Source: Acanthochlamys bracteata (Eukaryota; Streptophyta; Magnoliopsida; Pandanales; Velloziaceae). From it: a stretch of 64,000 bases of DNA. Below are positions 24,039 to 35,600 of the stretch, one piece after another. The translations under genes and the position numbers were made by a program. The stretch's first letter is position 1. Every line of letters begins with the position of its first letter. A model generated the notes under the pieces. The model ran no database searches. It had not been told where the DNA came from and saw only the letters and a list, made by a program, of their open reading frames with translations. The stretch lies in contig CM034135.1 of NCBI GenBank assembly GCA_019914995.1, positions 4,776,501 through 4,840,500 on the forward strand, read 5' to 3'.

Positions 24039-24293
24039 TGATAAGGATACTTGATCTCTTTCTATATGTGGTGTACTTATATTAGAAAGATTTAATTTAG
24101 TTTGAATTTAAAAAGATTTTATTTCACTAGATTTTAGAAATATTTAATTTGGCTTTATTTTAGAAAGATTTGATTTGAAGAAAATTTACTTTTGTCTTGA
24201 TTTTAGGAAGATTTGATTTTACAAAACTTTGAATGTATATATATGTGCTATATTTTAATAAAAAAAGCATGCCATTGAATACAAATCTCTATA
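24039..24293 (+). repeat. 3' LTR of copia element
   Basis: Begins TGATAAGGATAC and ends near TCTCTATA. It has the same AGATTTGATTT minirepeat architecture as the 5' copy. Confidence 0.8.
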
Positions 24294-24774
24294 TTCAATC
24301 TATTATCCAAATTGTCACCATATGGATTAAATACTTGTTCACTTTTTATTATTTGCTTTCGGTTATGTTATATAACTTAATATTTTTTGAAATATCCAGC
24401 TTTAATAATTAAAGTGAGCTTGTATCTTTTAGCTTGAAGTAATAATACCAACTTTAGTAATATGAAAACTAGTTAATTGGTGCATATTGTGTAAAAGTTT
24501 TTACTTTTCGAAATAGTAAAAGTTGATACCTAACTAGTAGTATGTATTCAGTTCTTTCTCAATTCTATTTATTTCTATATAGTATATTAAGAAAAATGCT
24601 TGTTCTAGTTCTCGTATTTTATTTATTTTATTTTTATTAAAGGTCATTGTCATATCCTTACATTGTTGTTTTAATAAGTATACCCGCTCAAGTGGATAAT
24701 TAGAAAGTAGTTATAGTGGCAATTTGTATAAACAATCATTGTTAGTATTAAGCTGATATAGTTCTTATGCTATA

Positions 24775-25262
24775 TGTCACGGACCTAGAGTTTACCTTGG
24801 CTCGTGTGGTATTTAGTCACCTTTTTTTAACTAAGTTAGTTTTTTACTTCAAATGAGTTATCAAATATAGCTAAAGAAATTTGAATAGTTTTGAGGTAAA
24901 GAAGGAAAATAAACAGCATTTGAAGAGAGAGCTTTTTTAAATGAAAGCTTTTTATTACTTTGATTGTTACAACTTTCGCTTGATGATCCAAAAAAAGGAG
25001 GGGGGGGGGGGGGGGGGGCTTGTCCCTCCTATTTATAACTCATCTACCTCCTCAATTAATGGTGAAAATTATTTTGATTAGACGATGAAAAATACATGGT
25101 CCACAAAATTCTTACATAATTTCCTTACAAAAATCTCTATTTTTGTAGAATATTCTTTAACTATTCTACCACACTCTAGACATGGCTTATTTACTTAGGT
25201 AAAAAGTATTTTACTAAAGTAATTTGGATGGAAAGAAAATCCAAAATAGTTATACCGTGACA
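24775..25262 (-). repeat. 3' LTR of chromodomain gypsy element
   Basis: 488 bp, clearly diverged from its partner, and containing a run of 19 G (25000-25018) where the partner has AGAGGGG. Confidence 0.8.
25000..25018 (+). repeat. homopolymer of 19 G
   Basis: An uninterrupted G19 preceded by AAAAAAGGA, inside the 3' LTR. It is unusual for this AT-rich window. Confidence 0.9.
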
Positions 25263-25299
25263 TTTTTCCTCACATATTTCTCGATGCACTTATCGTGAT

Positions 25300-25475
25300 T
25301 GTGTGGAACTACAGGGGAACTCTTGGATTTTTTTGGTGGAATGACCACAAGTCATCTTCATGTTCCGAGTTTGAATCATTGTCTGGCCGACCATTCTATT
25401 TGTCCAAATATTCGAAATAACATGAACGACTACCAAGCCTTACGATGAATCAATGCTCCAGAATTTCTTCCACAT
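25300..25475 (-). pseudogene. chromodomain remnant at the element 3' end
   Basis: The minus strand reads EEILEH, then YFEYLDK, a stop, and NGRPDNDSNSEHEDDLWSF. This matches the chromodomain core (EYLVKWKGRP...W..E.DLW) carried after integrase in chromoviruses. It is what assigns the element to that clade. Confidence 0.65.
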
Positions 25476-25679
25476 CTTATTTGGGTGTCATGATAATAGA
25501 TGTAGTAGATCTTAAGGATGCTGCGATACTTTGATCTTTCCTTGGCTCTATTTTGTAGTTATTTGATTCTTTTGTGATGGTCTGGATTGTTGGTTGTTCT
25601 TCTCCTTCTCCTTTGAAGGTTGTAAGGCTAAAACAGTATTAGATTGAAAGTTTACTTCTCGCTATAGAGGTATCATGTA

Positions 25680-26000
25680 TATTTTTCTTCATCCATGATT
25701 CACATAAAGTTGGCAAAAGGGATAGGTACGGTCTTTACGCGATCCATAAATTTCATCCAAAGAACTATAGAATAATCACTCATGGGTACTACAGAAAAGT
25801 TCACAAGATCGGACCACTCACTTATGCAAGTTTTAAGCCCACGAGCAACACTAAGAACAGATTTGGGTTCGAAATTAACTGCCTTAATCCATCCTTATCC
25901 CTTTTTGTATTTGACGCCGAGCCTTGTTGCATCCTTCAGCTCGAGGAAGTTATGGCCCGCCCTTATGTCTACTAGAGCTCGGTCCTTTCGTCCTCAAATT
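25680..26000 (-). pseudogene. retroviral-type protease remnant
   Basis: The minus strand reads ALVDIRAGHNFLELKDATRL and FEPKSVLSVARGLKTCISEW, then FSVVPMSDYSIVL and VPIPFAN. This is the layout of plant gypsy proteases, but the active-site Asp-Thr-Gly is replaced by Asp-Ile-Arg. Confidence 0.7.
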
Positions 26001-26099
26001 TTAGTTATCATGTACATTCAACCTTTCACCTTACGTTTTGACAATTCAGTTTTGGCTTGGATGACATTAAGTAGTTGTAATGGGTCAATCTTTATCTCT

Positions 26100-26585
26100 T
26101 CAGATTACTGTTGTGGCTCGTCGATTCTCTCTATTAGTGGGTAGAGTTTGTTCCGCTTTTGAGCATTCCCTAACTATATGTGGACCATCACAAAGGAAGT
26201 ATTTTAAAGAATTGTTAACATTCATTCGATTATTACCATTACTTCCTTGGCCTCTATGAGAACCTCTCTTGGTCTTTGGTGGGTCAAGTGTTGCTTCATT
26301 AATTTGATGGCTATTTTCACTACTATTGTATGTGAAATTTTTTTGAGACTTATGCTTTTTGGGCCATTGGAACTCTGTAAGAAACTCGGCTATGGCAATG
26401 ACAAAGTTGAGATCTTGAGATCTTCTACGTTGGATCTCTAACTTTGCCCATATTTGCAATCTGCCAATGAAAGAAAAAACGACCTCCATTTCTGAAAAAT
26501 CAGGGATCTTTAAGATCAACTTTGAAAAGTCCTTACGTAATTTTTTATGCTGCCCCGATGGATCAAGCGTCGAAGTAATTTTTTT
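26100..26585 (-). pseudogene. gag C-terminal part with damaged zinc knuckle
   Basis: It continues the gag seen at 28946: LLRRLIHRGSIKNYVRTF, then in another frame LILKIPDFSEMEVVFSFIG, LQIWAKLEIQRRR, and a knuckle YFLCDGPHIVREC. The usual first Cys of the knuckle is Tyr. An uninterrupted 139-residue frame covers 26519-26100. Confidence 0.78.
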
Positions 26586-27288
26586 TGATTCAGTAGCTCA
26601 CCAACAAATCAATATAATCCAATTCCTCCTAGGCTAAGTCAACTTAGCAACGAACCTTAACCGCCAACTTGAAAGTCCAAGTTATTGAACATTAAAACTA
26701 CCAACTGATACGTAATCGATATTTAATGCTAATTACGATAGCAACAGACTTAACAATTAAAAATATTATGTGGAAGTGAGGAAAAAATAAATAATTTTCT
26801 GATAACCTAAGAAACTATGCAATCCACAAGAGGGTTCCATTCATATTTATTGGCATAAAGATACATAAGATGAATTAAAAGTAGTACGAAGGATTAATCT
26901 AATACCTGGAGTATTTCAAAACAACTTTAAGCAACAATCTCAGCCTTTATTCAATCTTCTCTGCATTTGTTTCTAACTTGCCTCCAACTAGTCTAATAAT
27001 CGGTCGAAAGCTTGAACAAGGTAATTAAGCTTATGTTTCTTTTGCACTAATTAACAATCGAGGAAATTGCTTTCTCACAGGATAAAAGTAACTTACCTCA
27101 TTAATTTTAAAACATTTATTTAGGCCACCGTCTTGATCCATTCCCCAATGCGGTCGAACAAGAAGGAATAGTCAGCTCCACAAACACAGATAAACATAAT
27201 CAAAAGAAAATTGTTAATCAGTTGCTTGGTTTCATATGCTCACAAGTTACATGAGACCAACATCTCAAAATTAATAATAAAGATTACC
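26586..27288. repeat. 703-bp direct repeat, left copy
   Basis: Begins TGATTCAGTAGCT and ends AAAGATTACC. It is highly similar to 28243-28945 along its whole length, with only scattered substitutions and 1-2 base indels by eye. Confidence 0.88.
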
Positions 27289-28242
27289 GTGCTGTCGATC
27301 GTGCGGTTGCCTAAGGAAAGCATCCCTCCGAGAAAGTCTGCAAAACCAGTGTTGGTGCCAATTTAATTCAAGAAGAGGGGCCTGAAGGTTTTCCAAATGT
27401 TAAAAATTAATTCTTACAAGAAGCATCCTATCAGGGTATTTCTGACTGACTGAGAGATCGATCTTCGTGAAGTGAAATAATAAGATGACCAAGAGAACTT
27501 TACAGGCTTTCAAGTGCTAGCATTTTTTAAAGCGCTTGCAATAAGTAAAGACTTTGTCACCTCATAATAAAATTAAGAAAAGAAAGATGACAATATGAAT
27601 AAAATGTAACAGGAACATGAACAAAGAAAATACGTAGACATGATAAAACTTGCTGGAGCAACAAGAAGCAAAACCTTCACCATAGTCATTCTACCATTAA
27701 AGGTGAATCTTCGGCTGCCTTATTATCAACACATAGGCAGTAGCAAGCCAAAAATAAATACTCATAGAAGATTCTCTAACCACTATCTGCAAATAAATAT
27801 CCTTTATAGCAGATTATCAAGAATCTATAAATTATATTACATACATATAAAGACGGATTTACTTATTTACATATATAATAGACATACTTGCAAACAGATA
27901 ATTTCCTCTGCCACGGACTCCCTGGCTCACTGTTGCTGTTCATCAGAGAGAAGGTAGTCCCAAGCCACTGTATCTACAGCCTTATCTTGCTGCAATCGAA
28001 GGACTTGAATTTGTACTGCCATATTTGAGGTTGGTACACAAGCCGAAATACTTTTTTGAGTTTGCAAAGCTATAACCAACGACAAAAAAATGAACCAAAG
28101 GGACCAAGCACAAGATGGCAATATTAGCCTTACATTCCACCATGTTAATCAAAGAAAGCCAGAATCCTATCCAAAGTGCATCGTCGGATGCTTGCTCAAT
28201 CAAACGAGAGAAGTCAGTACTTTGATAGAATGTTACAGGTTT
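27289..28242 (-). pseudogene. captured gene-like fragment between the 703-bp repeats
   Basis: The minus strand reads LIEQASDDALWIGFWLSLIN and MVECKANIAILCLVPLVHFF (about 28205-28090), then VQIQVLRLQQDKAVDTVAWD and YLLSDEQQQ to a stop (28025-27927). A 49-bp exon-like piece (27337-27289) has acceptor TTTTGCAG and donor GTAATC. This looks like genomic, intron-bearing gene sequence rather than retrotransposon coding. I do not recognise the protein. The hydrophobic stretch could be a membrane segment. Confidence 0.4.
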
Positions 28243-28945
28243 TGATTCAGTAGCTTACCAACAAATCAATATAATCCAATTCCCCCTAGGCTAAGCCAAC
28301 TTAGCAACCAACCTTAACAGCCAACTTGAAAGTCCAAGTTATTGAACATTAAAACTACCAACTGATACGTAATCGATATTTAATACTAATTACGATAACA
28401 ACAGAAAACAATTAAAAATATTAAGTGGAAGTGAGGAAAAAACAAATAATTTTGTGATAACCTAAGAAACTAAGCAATCCACAAGAGGGTTTCATTCGTA
28501 TTTATTGGCATAAAGGTACATAAGATGAAGTGAAAGAAGTACGAAGGCTTAATCTAATACCTGGAATATTTAAAAACAACTTTAAGCAACAATGTCAGCC
28601 GTTATTCAATCTTTCCTGCATTTGTTTCTAACTTGCCTCCAACTAGTCTAATAATCGGTCGAAAGCTTTTAAACAAGGTAATTAAGTTTATGTTTCTTTT
28701 GCACTAATTAACAATCGGAGAAATTGCTTTCCCACAGGATAAAAGGAACTTACTTTATTAATTATAAAAAAATTCTTGAGGCCACCGTCTTGATCCATTC
28801 CCCAAAGCGGTCCAACAAGGAGGAATAGTCACCTCCACAAACACAGATAAACATAATCAAAAGAAAATTGTTAATCAGTTGCTTGGTTTCATATGCTCAC
28901 AAGTTACACGAGACCAACATCTCAAAATTATTAAAAAAGATTACC
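28243..28945. repeat. 703-bp direct repeat, right copy
   Basis: Same length and ends as the left copy. Together they bracket about 950 bp of gene-like sequence and sit inside the gag of the chromodomain element. Confidence 0.88.
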
Positions 28946-29580
28946 CTTGTCTCATCCTCGGCATTTATCGGATAGAATTGCCGTTTGGTTTCTGTCTTGA
29001 ACTATTCTCAAGTGGCAATGGTGCAGGTCCCCTTCTCGATCTCGGTATGCCTCCTTTTCCACCACACAATTACAATATCCTAAAGATAAAAAGTGCCATG
29101 ATTGATCTTACATACATTCTCCATGATGTCAGTACTCTTAAAGAGTTGCTCTAAGCTCCACAAGAAGTTGTCAATCTCCTTTGCGTTCCGTGCACCTTTA
29201 TACGCTTTGGATTTTGAAATATTCACCTTCGAAGGAGTTCAAGTGAGGGTACGACGAAACTCTACCTTGTGTAACCGCCTTATTGTAAAGTGCCCAGTCC
29301 TTTCAGATATTCCTTAATTCGTTGGTTAACCTTGTGAGCTCTTCTCTAAGAGTCGCAACTTTTCTCCTAAGAGCATTCATATCAACAAAGAGAAGGGGCT
29401 TCCTTTGGCGAGAGGATAATTCGACCACCACGTTCAAGGCGCTTTGCATCTACTCACGAAGCTCTTTTTATCCCTTTTTGAGCTTCTCAATGCTTTGACC
29501 TAACTTTTTGAACTGGTCCACCTTATTGGCCATAATAAGCTCCACGCTATTGAGTCTTGCGTTCACGTCCATTATGTCTT
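28946..29580 (-). pseudogene. gag N-terminal part of chromodomain gypsy element
   Basis: Minus-strand fragments read MDVNARLNSVELIMANKVDQ (start near 29573), then ELSSRQRKPL, and a capsid-like segment NAKEIDNFLWSLEQLFKSTD and VWWKRRHTEIEKGTCTIAT, then QFYPINAEDETR ending at about 28946. Several stops and shifts are present. The reading stops at the boundary of the 703-bp repeat and resumes at 26585. Confidence 0.75.
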
Positions 29581-29690
29581 TAGATTTCTCTTTGCGTTAG
29601 AGACTGCTCTCGAAAACTCTCCTTTTAATCTTCATTTTCTCATGTATGGTAACATCACTTTTACTTATCATTTCTGCTTTGTAGAATCTG

Positions 29691-29702
29691 ACTCTGATAC
29701 CA
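29691..29702 (-). promoter_or_regulatory. primer-binding site (initiator Met-tRNA type)
   Basis: The minus strand reads TGGTATCAGAGT two bases inside the 5' LTR, a near-exact match to the common plant LTR-retrotransposon site. Confidence 0.8.
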
Positions 29703-29704
29703 CT

Positions 29705-30165
29705 TATCACGAGCCTACAGTTTACCTTAGCTCGTGCTGCACTTAGTCACACTTCTTGTGGCAGAGTCAACCTTTTATCTCAAATGAGCTATCAAAGATA
29801 GCTAAGAAAATTTGAATGGTCTTGAGGGAAAGAAGAAAAGTACAGAATCTTGAAAAGAGAGATTTTTGGAATGAAAATTTTTTATTACTTGTTATAACTC
29901 TCGTTTGATGATCCAAATAGAGGGGCTTTGATCTCCTATTTATAACTCCTCTACCTTATTAATGAACGGTAGAGATTCTTTTGATAAGGCGGTGAAGAAT
30001 ATATACTTTAAAATTTTCTTACATAATTACTTACAAAAATCTATCTAAAATATTTTCTAACCTATTTTAAATTTATAATCTAGACTTAGATTATTTATCT
30101 AGATAGAAGCATTTTATCAAAATAATTTGAATGGAGAAAAAAATCAAAATAGACATATCATGACA
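29705..30165 (-). repeat. 5' LTR of chromodomain gypsy element
   Basis: 461 bp. Shared blocks with the partner include TTGATGATCCAAA, TCCTATTTATAACTC and CTTACATAATT. Confidence 0.8.
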
Positions 30166-30391
30166 TATAAGAGGGGGCCTTACATTATATCTAGAATTAA
30201 AACATATCTCTCATTATGGCCTGAAAATGATAATATTCCTTTTGGTCTTATATTTTCACAAAAGTCTCTCGAATATTTGTTTTCCAGTTCACCCCTCAAC
30301 CGGTCCACCGTTCTCAGAATCTCGGATCGCTTGAAAGACGACACAGCTTCAAAAAACCAGTTAACCACAACATCGCTCTCAAAGCTTGTCA
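30166..30391. other. possible 5' flank of the unrecognised gene
   Basis: Sequence between the LTR end and the ATG at 30392. It contains CTCTCGAATATTTG and CAGCTTCAAAAAACC-type leader sequence. There are no recognised promoter elements I would stand on. Confidence 0.3.
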
Positions 30392-31715
30392 ATGGCTTCT
30401 GCCCCACCGCCTAACGGTTACCGTCGGCGATCAATACAACCAATATTCTTTCGACACCACTGCGACGGTACGTACGAAGGATATCACCATCTCTTACTCA
30501 ACACGTGCGTGGCGTTCCCTACTCGGATTTCTGCCTTCTTCCTCTTCTTCTTCTTCACCGGACTCTCGCCTCCGCCGTATACGGAAACGCAGGCATGGAC
30601 TTCCTCTTCTTCTCCTCAAATGCCGCTGCTTCTCATCTGTATGTCTATACGGAGTAGTACTTAAGCATGAAGTGATCAATTAATGATCTATGTCAAAGCT
30701 CTCTCGTGGAGTCAGATTAATGATAAACTTTGGAAGCTAGTACATGGATGCTTAGATGATTATGATATTAATTTATGAAAAAATATTTTTATTAGCAGAC
30801 AGATCATGTTATGAAGTCAATCAGTAAATTCCAGATCACACTCAGCAGGCATGCTGAACTAATCTAAGTGGCGGTGCTAAAAGTTCCAAATTCACAGAAT
30901 ACATGCAAAAGCAATTCTAGAATTGTTTCTAACTGTTGATTCATTAATGTAATTTGAAGTTGTCTAGATGTCGAGGAAATATCCTAATGCCTGTCCTAAG
31001 GTCTACTTGAAGTTTTCGATATAATATTTATTTTAGTCACTAGTTGAGCTATTATCTGCTTAATAATTATACAATTCGTGAAGTTGAGTCCACTCTAATT
31101 GTTAGGTAAATGCATCTGTAGGAATGCAGAGGAAACATCAGGCCTTATCTTGTATTACAAGATATCATGAACCATATCCAATCAAATTTGCGTCTGGTTG
31201 AGATGAGTTTGCAATTCTGCCAAAGCGGGGCTGAGGTTCCGATCTCCCTTTTCTTTTCCTTTCATCGTTTGCTACAACCAATGGAAATGATGTGCTTTTC
31301 TTTTCTTATTTTCTAAAATTTTGAGTAAAACGTTAAGATTTATGTAGCTTTATCATTGTTCCTAATTTTCCCTTTTCATAATGCAGAGGATCGAACACTA
31401 GGAAGATCTATTACGTGATCTTTGAGTGAGGACCGTCATCGTTTTTTGATGGAACCTTTCAAGTATTAAGTACGAGGAGTTTCAGATGGTTCTATGGTAA
31501 AGCATTTCTGTCATACTGCACGCTGGGACAATAGCAGAAAAGATGTCTATTAACAAGTCTTCAATGCTCTCTGACTGTGTTTCTTGCAGAAGTTTGCTTG
31601 GTCTCTTCATATTGGTTTCATCTTTTTATGCCTACAACTATCTGTTCTTCCCTTTGTCATATCGTTTTAACTGTTAAAATTGTTCTTCTGTCTGTATTTT
31701 GCAGATAAATTAACT

Positions 31716-32192
31716 CTTAACTTCATCTTCATTTATTTGCTATACATTGCTGGCTTGATGTTGTTTTCCTCTAAGTGTTGCTTGCTATGCAGTTTTTCAT
31801 CTAGGTGATTCTCTCCTGGCTGTTTCATCTAGTTCTAAAGAGAGATTGTTTTTTAGAAAGAAGCAGCTTATGTCAGCTTTTTAGAGACTGCTCTTTCTTT
31901 TATTTTATTTTTTTAATTTTAAAAATTGGTTAGCTTGCAATTATGTTTCTTGATTTGGTTTCACATACTAATGTTATTTAAATTGTTTTTCTGGTCTCAT
32001 AGTCTTATAAACTAGTAGGTCTTTTACAACTTCCGAGATACTTTGTTTGATGACACAACTCCTACCTTAATATTGGTAGTGCAACTCCTATCAAAGTTTA
32101 CAATGCTGATAAGAAGTGTTGGTTTGGGTTTTGGTATTCTAGTTTTCTAGCTGTCACAAGCCTGGAAGATTGACCTTGTATTGGTTGCATTA
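31716..32192 (+). repeat. tandem duplication, unit 1
   Basis: Contains CTATACATTGCTGG, GTTTTTCATCTAGG, CTCCTGGCTGTTTCATCTAG, CATAGTCTTATAAACTAGTA and AAGCCTGGAAGATTGACC. The same ordered words recur in 32193-32660. Confidence 0.85.
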
Positions 32193-32660
32193 TAACTTCA
32201 ATGTCGTCGTTTATTTGCTGTACATTGCTGCTTGTTGTTGTTTTCCTCTAAGGCAATGCAGTTTTTCATCTAGGGATTCTCTCCTGGCTGTTTCATCTAG
32301 TTCTAAAGAGGGATGGGTTTTTGAAAGAAGCAGATTGTGTCAGCTTTTTAGAGACTACTCTTTCTTTTAAATATTTTTAAATAATTTTTATAATTGGTTA
32401 GCTTGTAATTATGTTTTCTTGATTTTGGTTTCACATACTAATGTTATTTAAGTTTTTGGTCTGGTCTCATAGTCTTATAAACTAGTAGGTCTCTTACAAC
32501 TTCCGAGATACCTTTGTTTCTATGACACAACTCCTCCTTTAATCTTGATACTACAACTCTTATCAAAGCTTACAATGCCGATAGGAAGTGTTGGTTCTTG
32601 GAATTCTAGCTCTATCTGTCAGAAGCCTGGAAGATTGACCTTGTATTGGTTTGCATTATA
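32193..32660 (+). repeat. tandem duplication, unit 2
   Basis: Second copy of the 0.47 kb unit, with moderate divergence and small indels. It lies within the probable introns of the unrecognised gene. Confidence 0.85.
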
Positions 32661-35600
32661 GATGTGGAGTTGTTTGTTTTTCAGTTTGCTTATTGTGGCT
32701 CTTGAGACACAGTTAGTCTAAACGGAGCTCTGATATTGACAACTGCATTCGTGAAGCAAAGGAGTCAAAAGCTGCATTTTGGAAAGAACATGTTGAGCAA
32801 CCGGCATGCTCTCTTCTGACCTTTTTCATGTTAGTGAGACTATAGGTCCAGTCATGGATATATTGAGCTATATGTCTCATTGTTTCACTTTCTCCTGATA
32901 TCTCATTTTATGTAGACTTAGGTAGAGTCCTTTCTACCATGATCAAGCAACTTGTTATATAATATCATGATACTGAACTTGCTTGGCTATACCAGTTTTA
33001 CCATCACACTGTACCTAGTGCTTTTTCACTATTGAACTGCTAGTAAGAAAGCAAATTTCCTAAGGGATCAGTTGGCTTATGTTGAGATATCTTGATAAAG
33101 AATTACAGTAGTTTATTATGTTTATAGGAGAAATTGCAAAAGACCTCAGCATTCAGATATAATTAAATTTGTGTCCCTCTTGTTTGATGAGATTTCGTGG
33201 GTGTTTCCTTAGAAATGGAAGAAGATCGTTTATGCGTGTTATGGGTGGGTAGGTTGGGATAAGATAATTTATGCATCTTAAAATCAAGTTTTCTACAATT
33301 TTCACAAATAGGCTGGCATCTGTGCATATAATTGGAGGTCTGTCACTCCAAGGAAGTAAACAAATTTGGAGTTTAGTAAGGTATACTGACCCTTCTATGT
33401 GGCTTGCCTTGTCTCAGTTATCTTTTTATTCTAGCCTGATGGAACTACAAATTCGAACTAGAATAGTTTGAAGCCAAATTTGAATCTGAATGGAATCCGC
33501 TCTTGTGCAATCTTATCCTTGTAATACAGATGAACATATCCCAATATTCTGCACCTTTCTACTTTTCTGCAACTCTTTGTATCTGATGCGAAAGTCATCT
33601 GTTCAATACAGTCTAAAATGGGTTGTTTTTACAAGGTGATTTTTTTCATTATAATAATTAGTGAATTCTGATGTGAATTTATTTTCAGATTATTTCCACA
33701 GAGATGAGTTGGTTGAGACATTCTCGGGAAGGCAGAAAGGAGTAATTGAAGTTGAAGAGGTCCAGTTGACTGCAAATTCTCTTCATAGGTAATTAACCTT
33801 TTGGAAGATAGATGCATTTTCACAATCATATGCACTCAGATGCACATTGACTTTCCAAGATAGTTATTCTCAAGAAACTTAGATTTCTTATTTTGATTTT
33901 GCCTCAATGTAACATACACACACGCACGCACGCACATACCAACAAACATAACATAGAAACACAATATTGTACCATAAAATTGTTACTAGTCATACAGCAA
34001 ATACACTTCCTTGATACTTATAATTACTGGGATTGATGAAAAACCCGTGCTTGGTTCTTTTCTTTGTTATTTCTGATGTTTTTCTTTTCCCAGAATGTTG
34101 TTGTCGTACTGAGGAAGCAGAAGGCCAAAAGCCCCCTGCTTAAATCCTGAAGATCAGAAAATACTTGAAATAGTCATGTCTAGGTAATTTCTTCTTGAGG
34201 AATATTATTCATACTGTGTACTTCAAGCTCATTCTTCAATATGATTTGCATCATAAGAACTATTCTCTGCAAATATTCAATGTCTATGAGCTGTTTTGGC
34301 CCTATGCTTACATCTTTTAAAAATGGTTACTCTTGCAAGGACTTTTACAGTAGTACATTTAATTTGTAACCAAAATGTGGTAAATACTTACAGTTGGTTG
34401 CTTCATTAGCTACATATCTGCATTCTAGCTTCAATCCATCTACCATTTTAACTATCTTTAGCAAGTTACTCCATTTGAACCTTCTTGTTATATTACTGAA
34501 AAAACTTTACTTTGCTTTATTTATCAATTGATATCCATTACATTGTGCATGGTTGATGCTGTATAGTCACTAAATTTCCTATCATGTCATATTGATATAT
34601 TTGAAGTGAAGAAGGCTTCAAATTATATATTTGCAATCAAACTCTAATTGACGCCAAATGGTGTTTGTTTTGCTATATATCCTGTTATAATGATGGTCTT
34701 AAAACTATCAATCTCATCCCTATTAGGAAATAAGATGGCTGCAGTGCTAGGTTCTTCAAGTGCTTCTTAATCCTACATTTTATCATTTTTCTTTTCAATG
34801 TTTTTCAAATGGCACATTTTGTAGTCACATTGGGTGCCTGCAGTTTGACTTTGCTAAGCGAACCCTATATCAGAAATGGCCATGGTACCTTTGAGTGGAG
34901 TATGAAGGTTAGTATACATGCTACGGCTTAGGTGTGAAGATAAGCTTTTATATTTGTGAGAGTTGACTTAATTTTATGGCTAGGGTTCCTGAAATTCAAT
35001 TATGGAGGGACTGATCTTGTGAAATTTTACTGTAAGAAGCCGATTTCAGGATTGGGAATTGGACATGCATTGTTGTGTGCAATTGTGACATCTGCTTCTG
35101 AAAATTTGAAGTTGCTATGATAACTTTATACATACTAAACTTCTGTCATTCTTCCAAGTTTCTTTTCTCCTTATTGTTTTCTCCTTATTGCATTATATGT
35201 CCTCCTGTTTTACCCTATGTTTTTTCATAGGTACAAGGAGGAGGTGACACGTTAAAATTAAAAATCTGTTGAGTGGGGAACCTTGGTCAGGGTGTGCTTA
35301 TTCAGGTCTTTTCTCACTCAAGTATATTATCTTCCATCAGTTTTTATGTGAGATTCTTATCAAAAGTGTTTCTATGTCAGATTCAAAAGCTAAAACTTTA
35401 TGGGGAACAGGAGTCGAATGATTCCTTTCGAATTGTGGGTTTTTCTGTTTGTTGTTTGTATTTACAGTGACGACTCTGTTGAACAGAGTGATGCTCGAAC
35501 AGGATCAAATTCTCAACGCAAATGAAATCAATTTTTGCCATCTTGCTTCTCTTCCTGCCTTCTTTCTTTCCTTTCTTCTACTCATGCTCGTAAGGACATG

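Larger units (their letters stand above)
20349..24293 (+). mobile_element. Ty1/copia LTR retrotransposon, old and heavily decayed
   Basis: LTRs of about 255 bp (20349-20604 and 24039-24293) flank plus-strand remnants in copia order: pre-integrase/integrase, RT, RNase H. Flanking pentamers TTCGA (20344-20348) and TTCAA (24294-24298) are a near-perfect target duplication. A primer-binding-like TGGTACCAG follows the 5' LTR. At 3.9 kb the element is shorter than usual for intact copia, and nearly every domain has stops. Confidence 0.88.
24775..30165 (-). mobile_element. chromodomain-type Ty3/gypsy element with pol deletion and nested insert
   Basis: Direct LTRs at 24775-25262 and 29705-30165 begin TGTCACGGACC (TATCACGAGCC in the second) and end with TGACA. 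Both are flanked by TATA (24771-24774 and 30166-30169). The minus strand inside the 29705 LTR reads TGGTATCAGAGT (29691-29702), an initiator Met-tRNA primer-binding site, so the element reads right to left. Order on the minus strand: gag N-part, insert, gag C-part, protease, chromodomain. RT, RNase H and the integrase core are absent between protease and chromodomain, so this is a deletion derivative. Confidence 0.85.

Noticed and set aside
26586..28945. 703-bp direct repeats interpreted as LTRs of a small retrotransposon
   Set aside because: No TG...CA ends in either orientation, no primer-binding site next to either copy, and no target duplication.
33921..33940. CA/CG alternating tract as a Z-DNA or microsatellite feature
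   Set aside because: Too short and imperfect to support more than low complexity.
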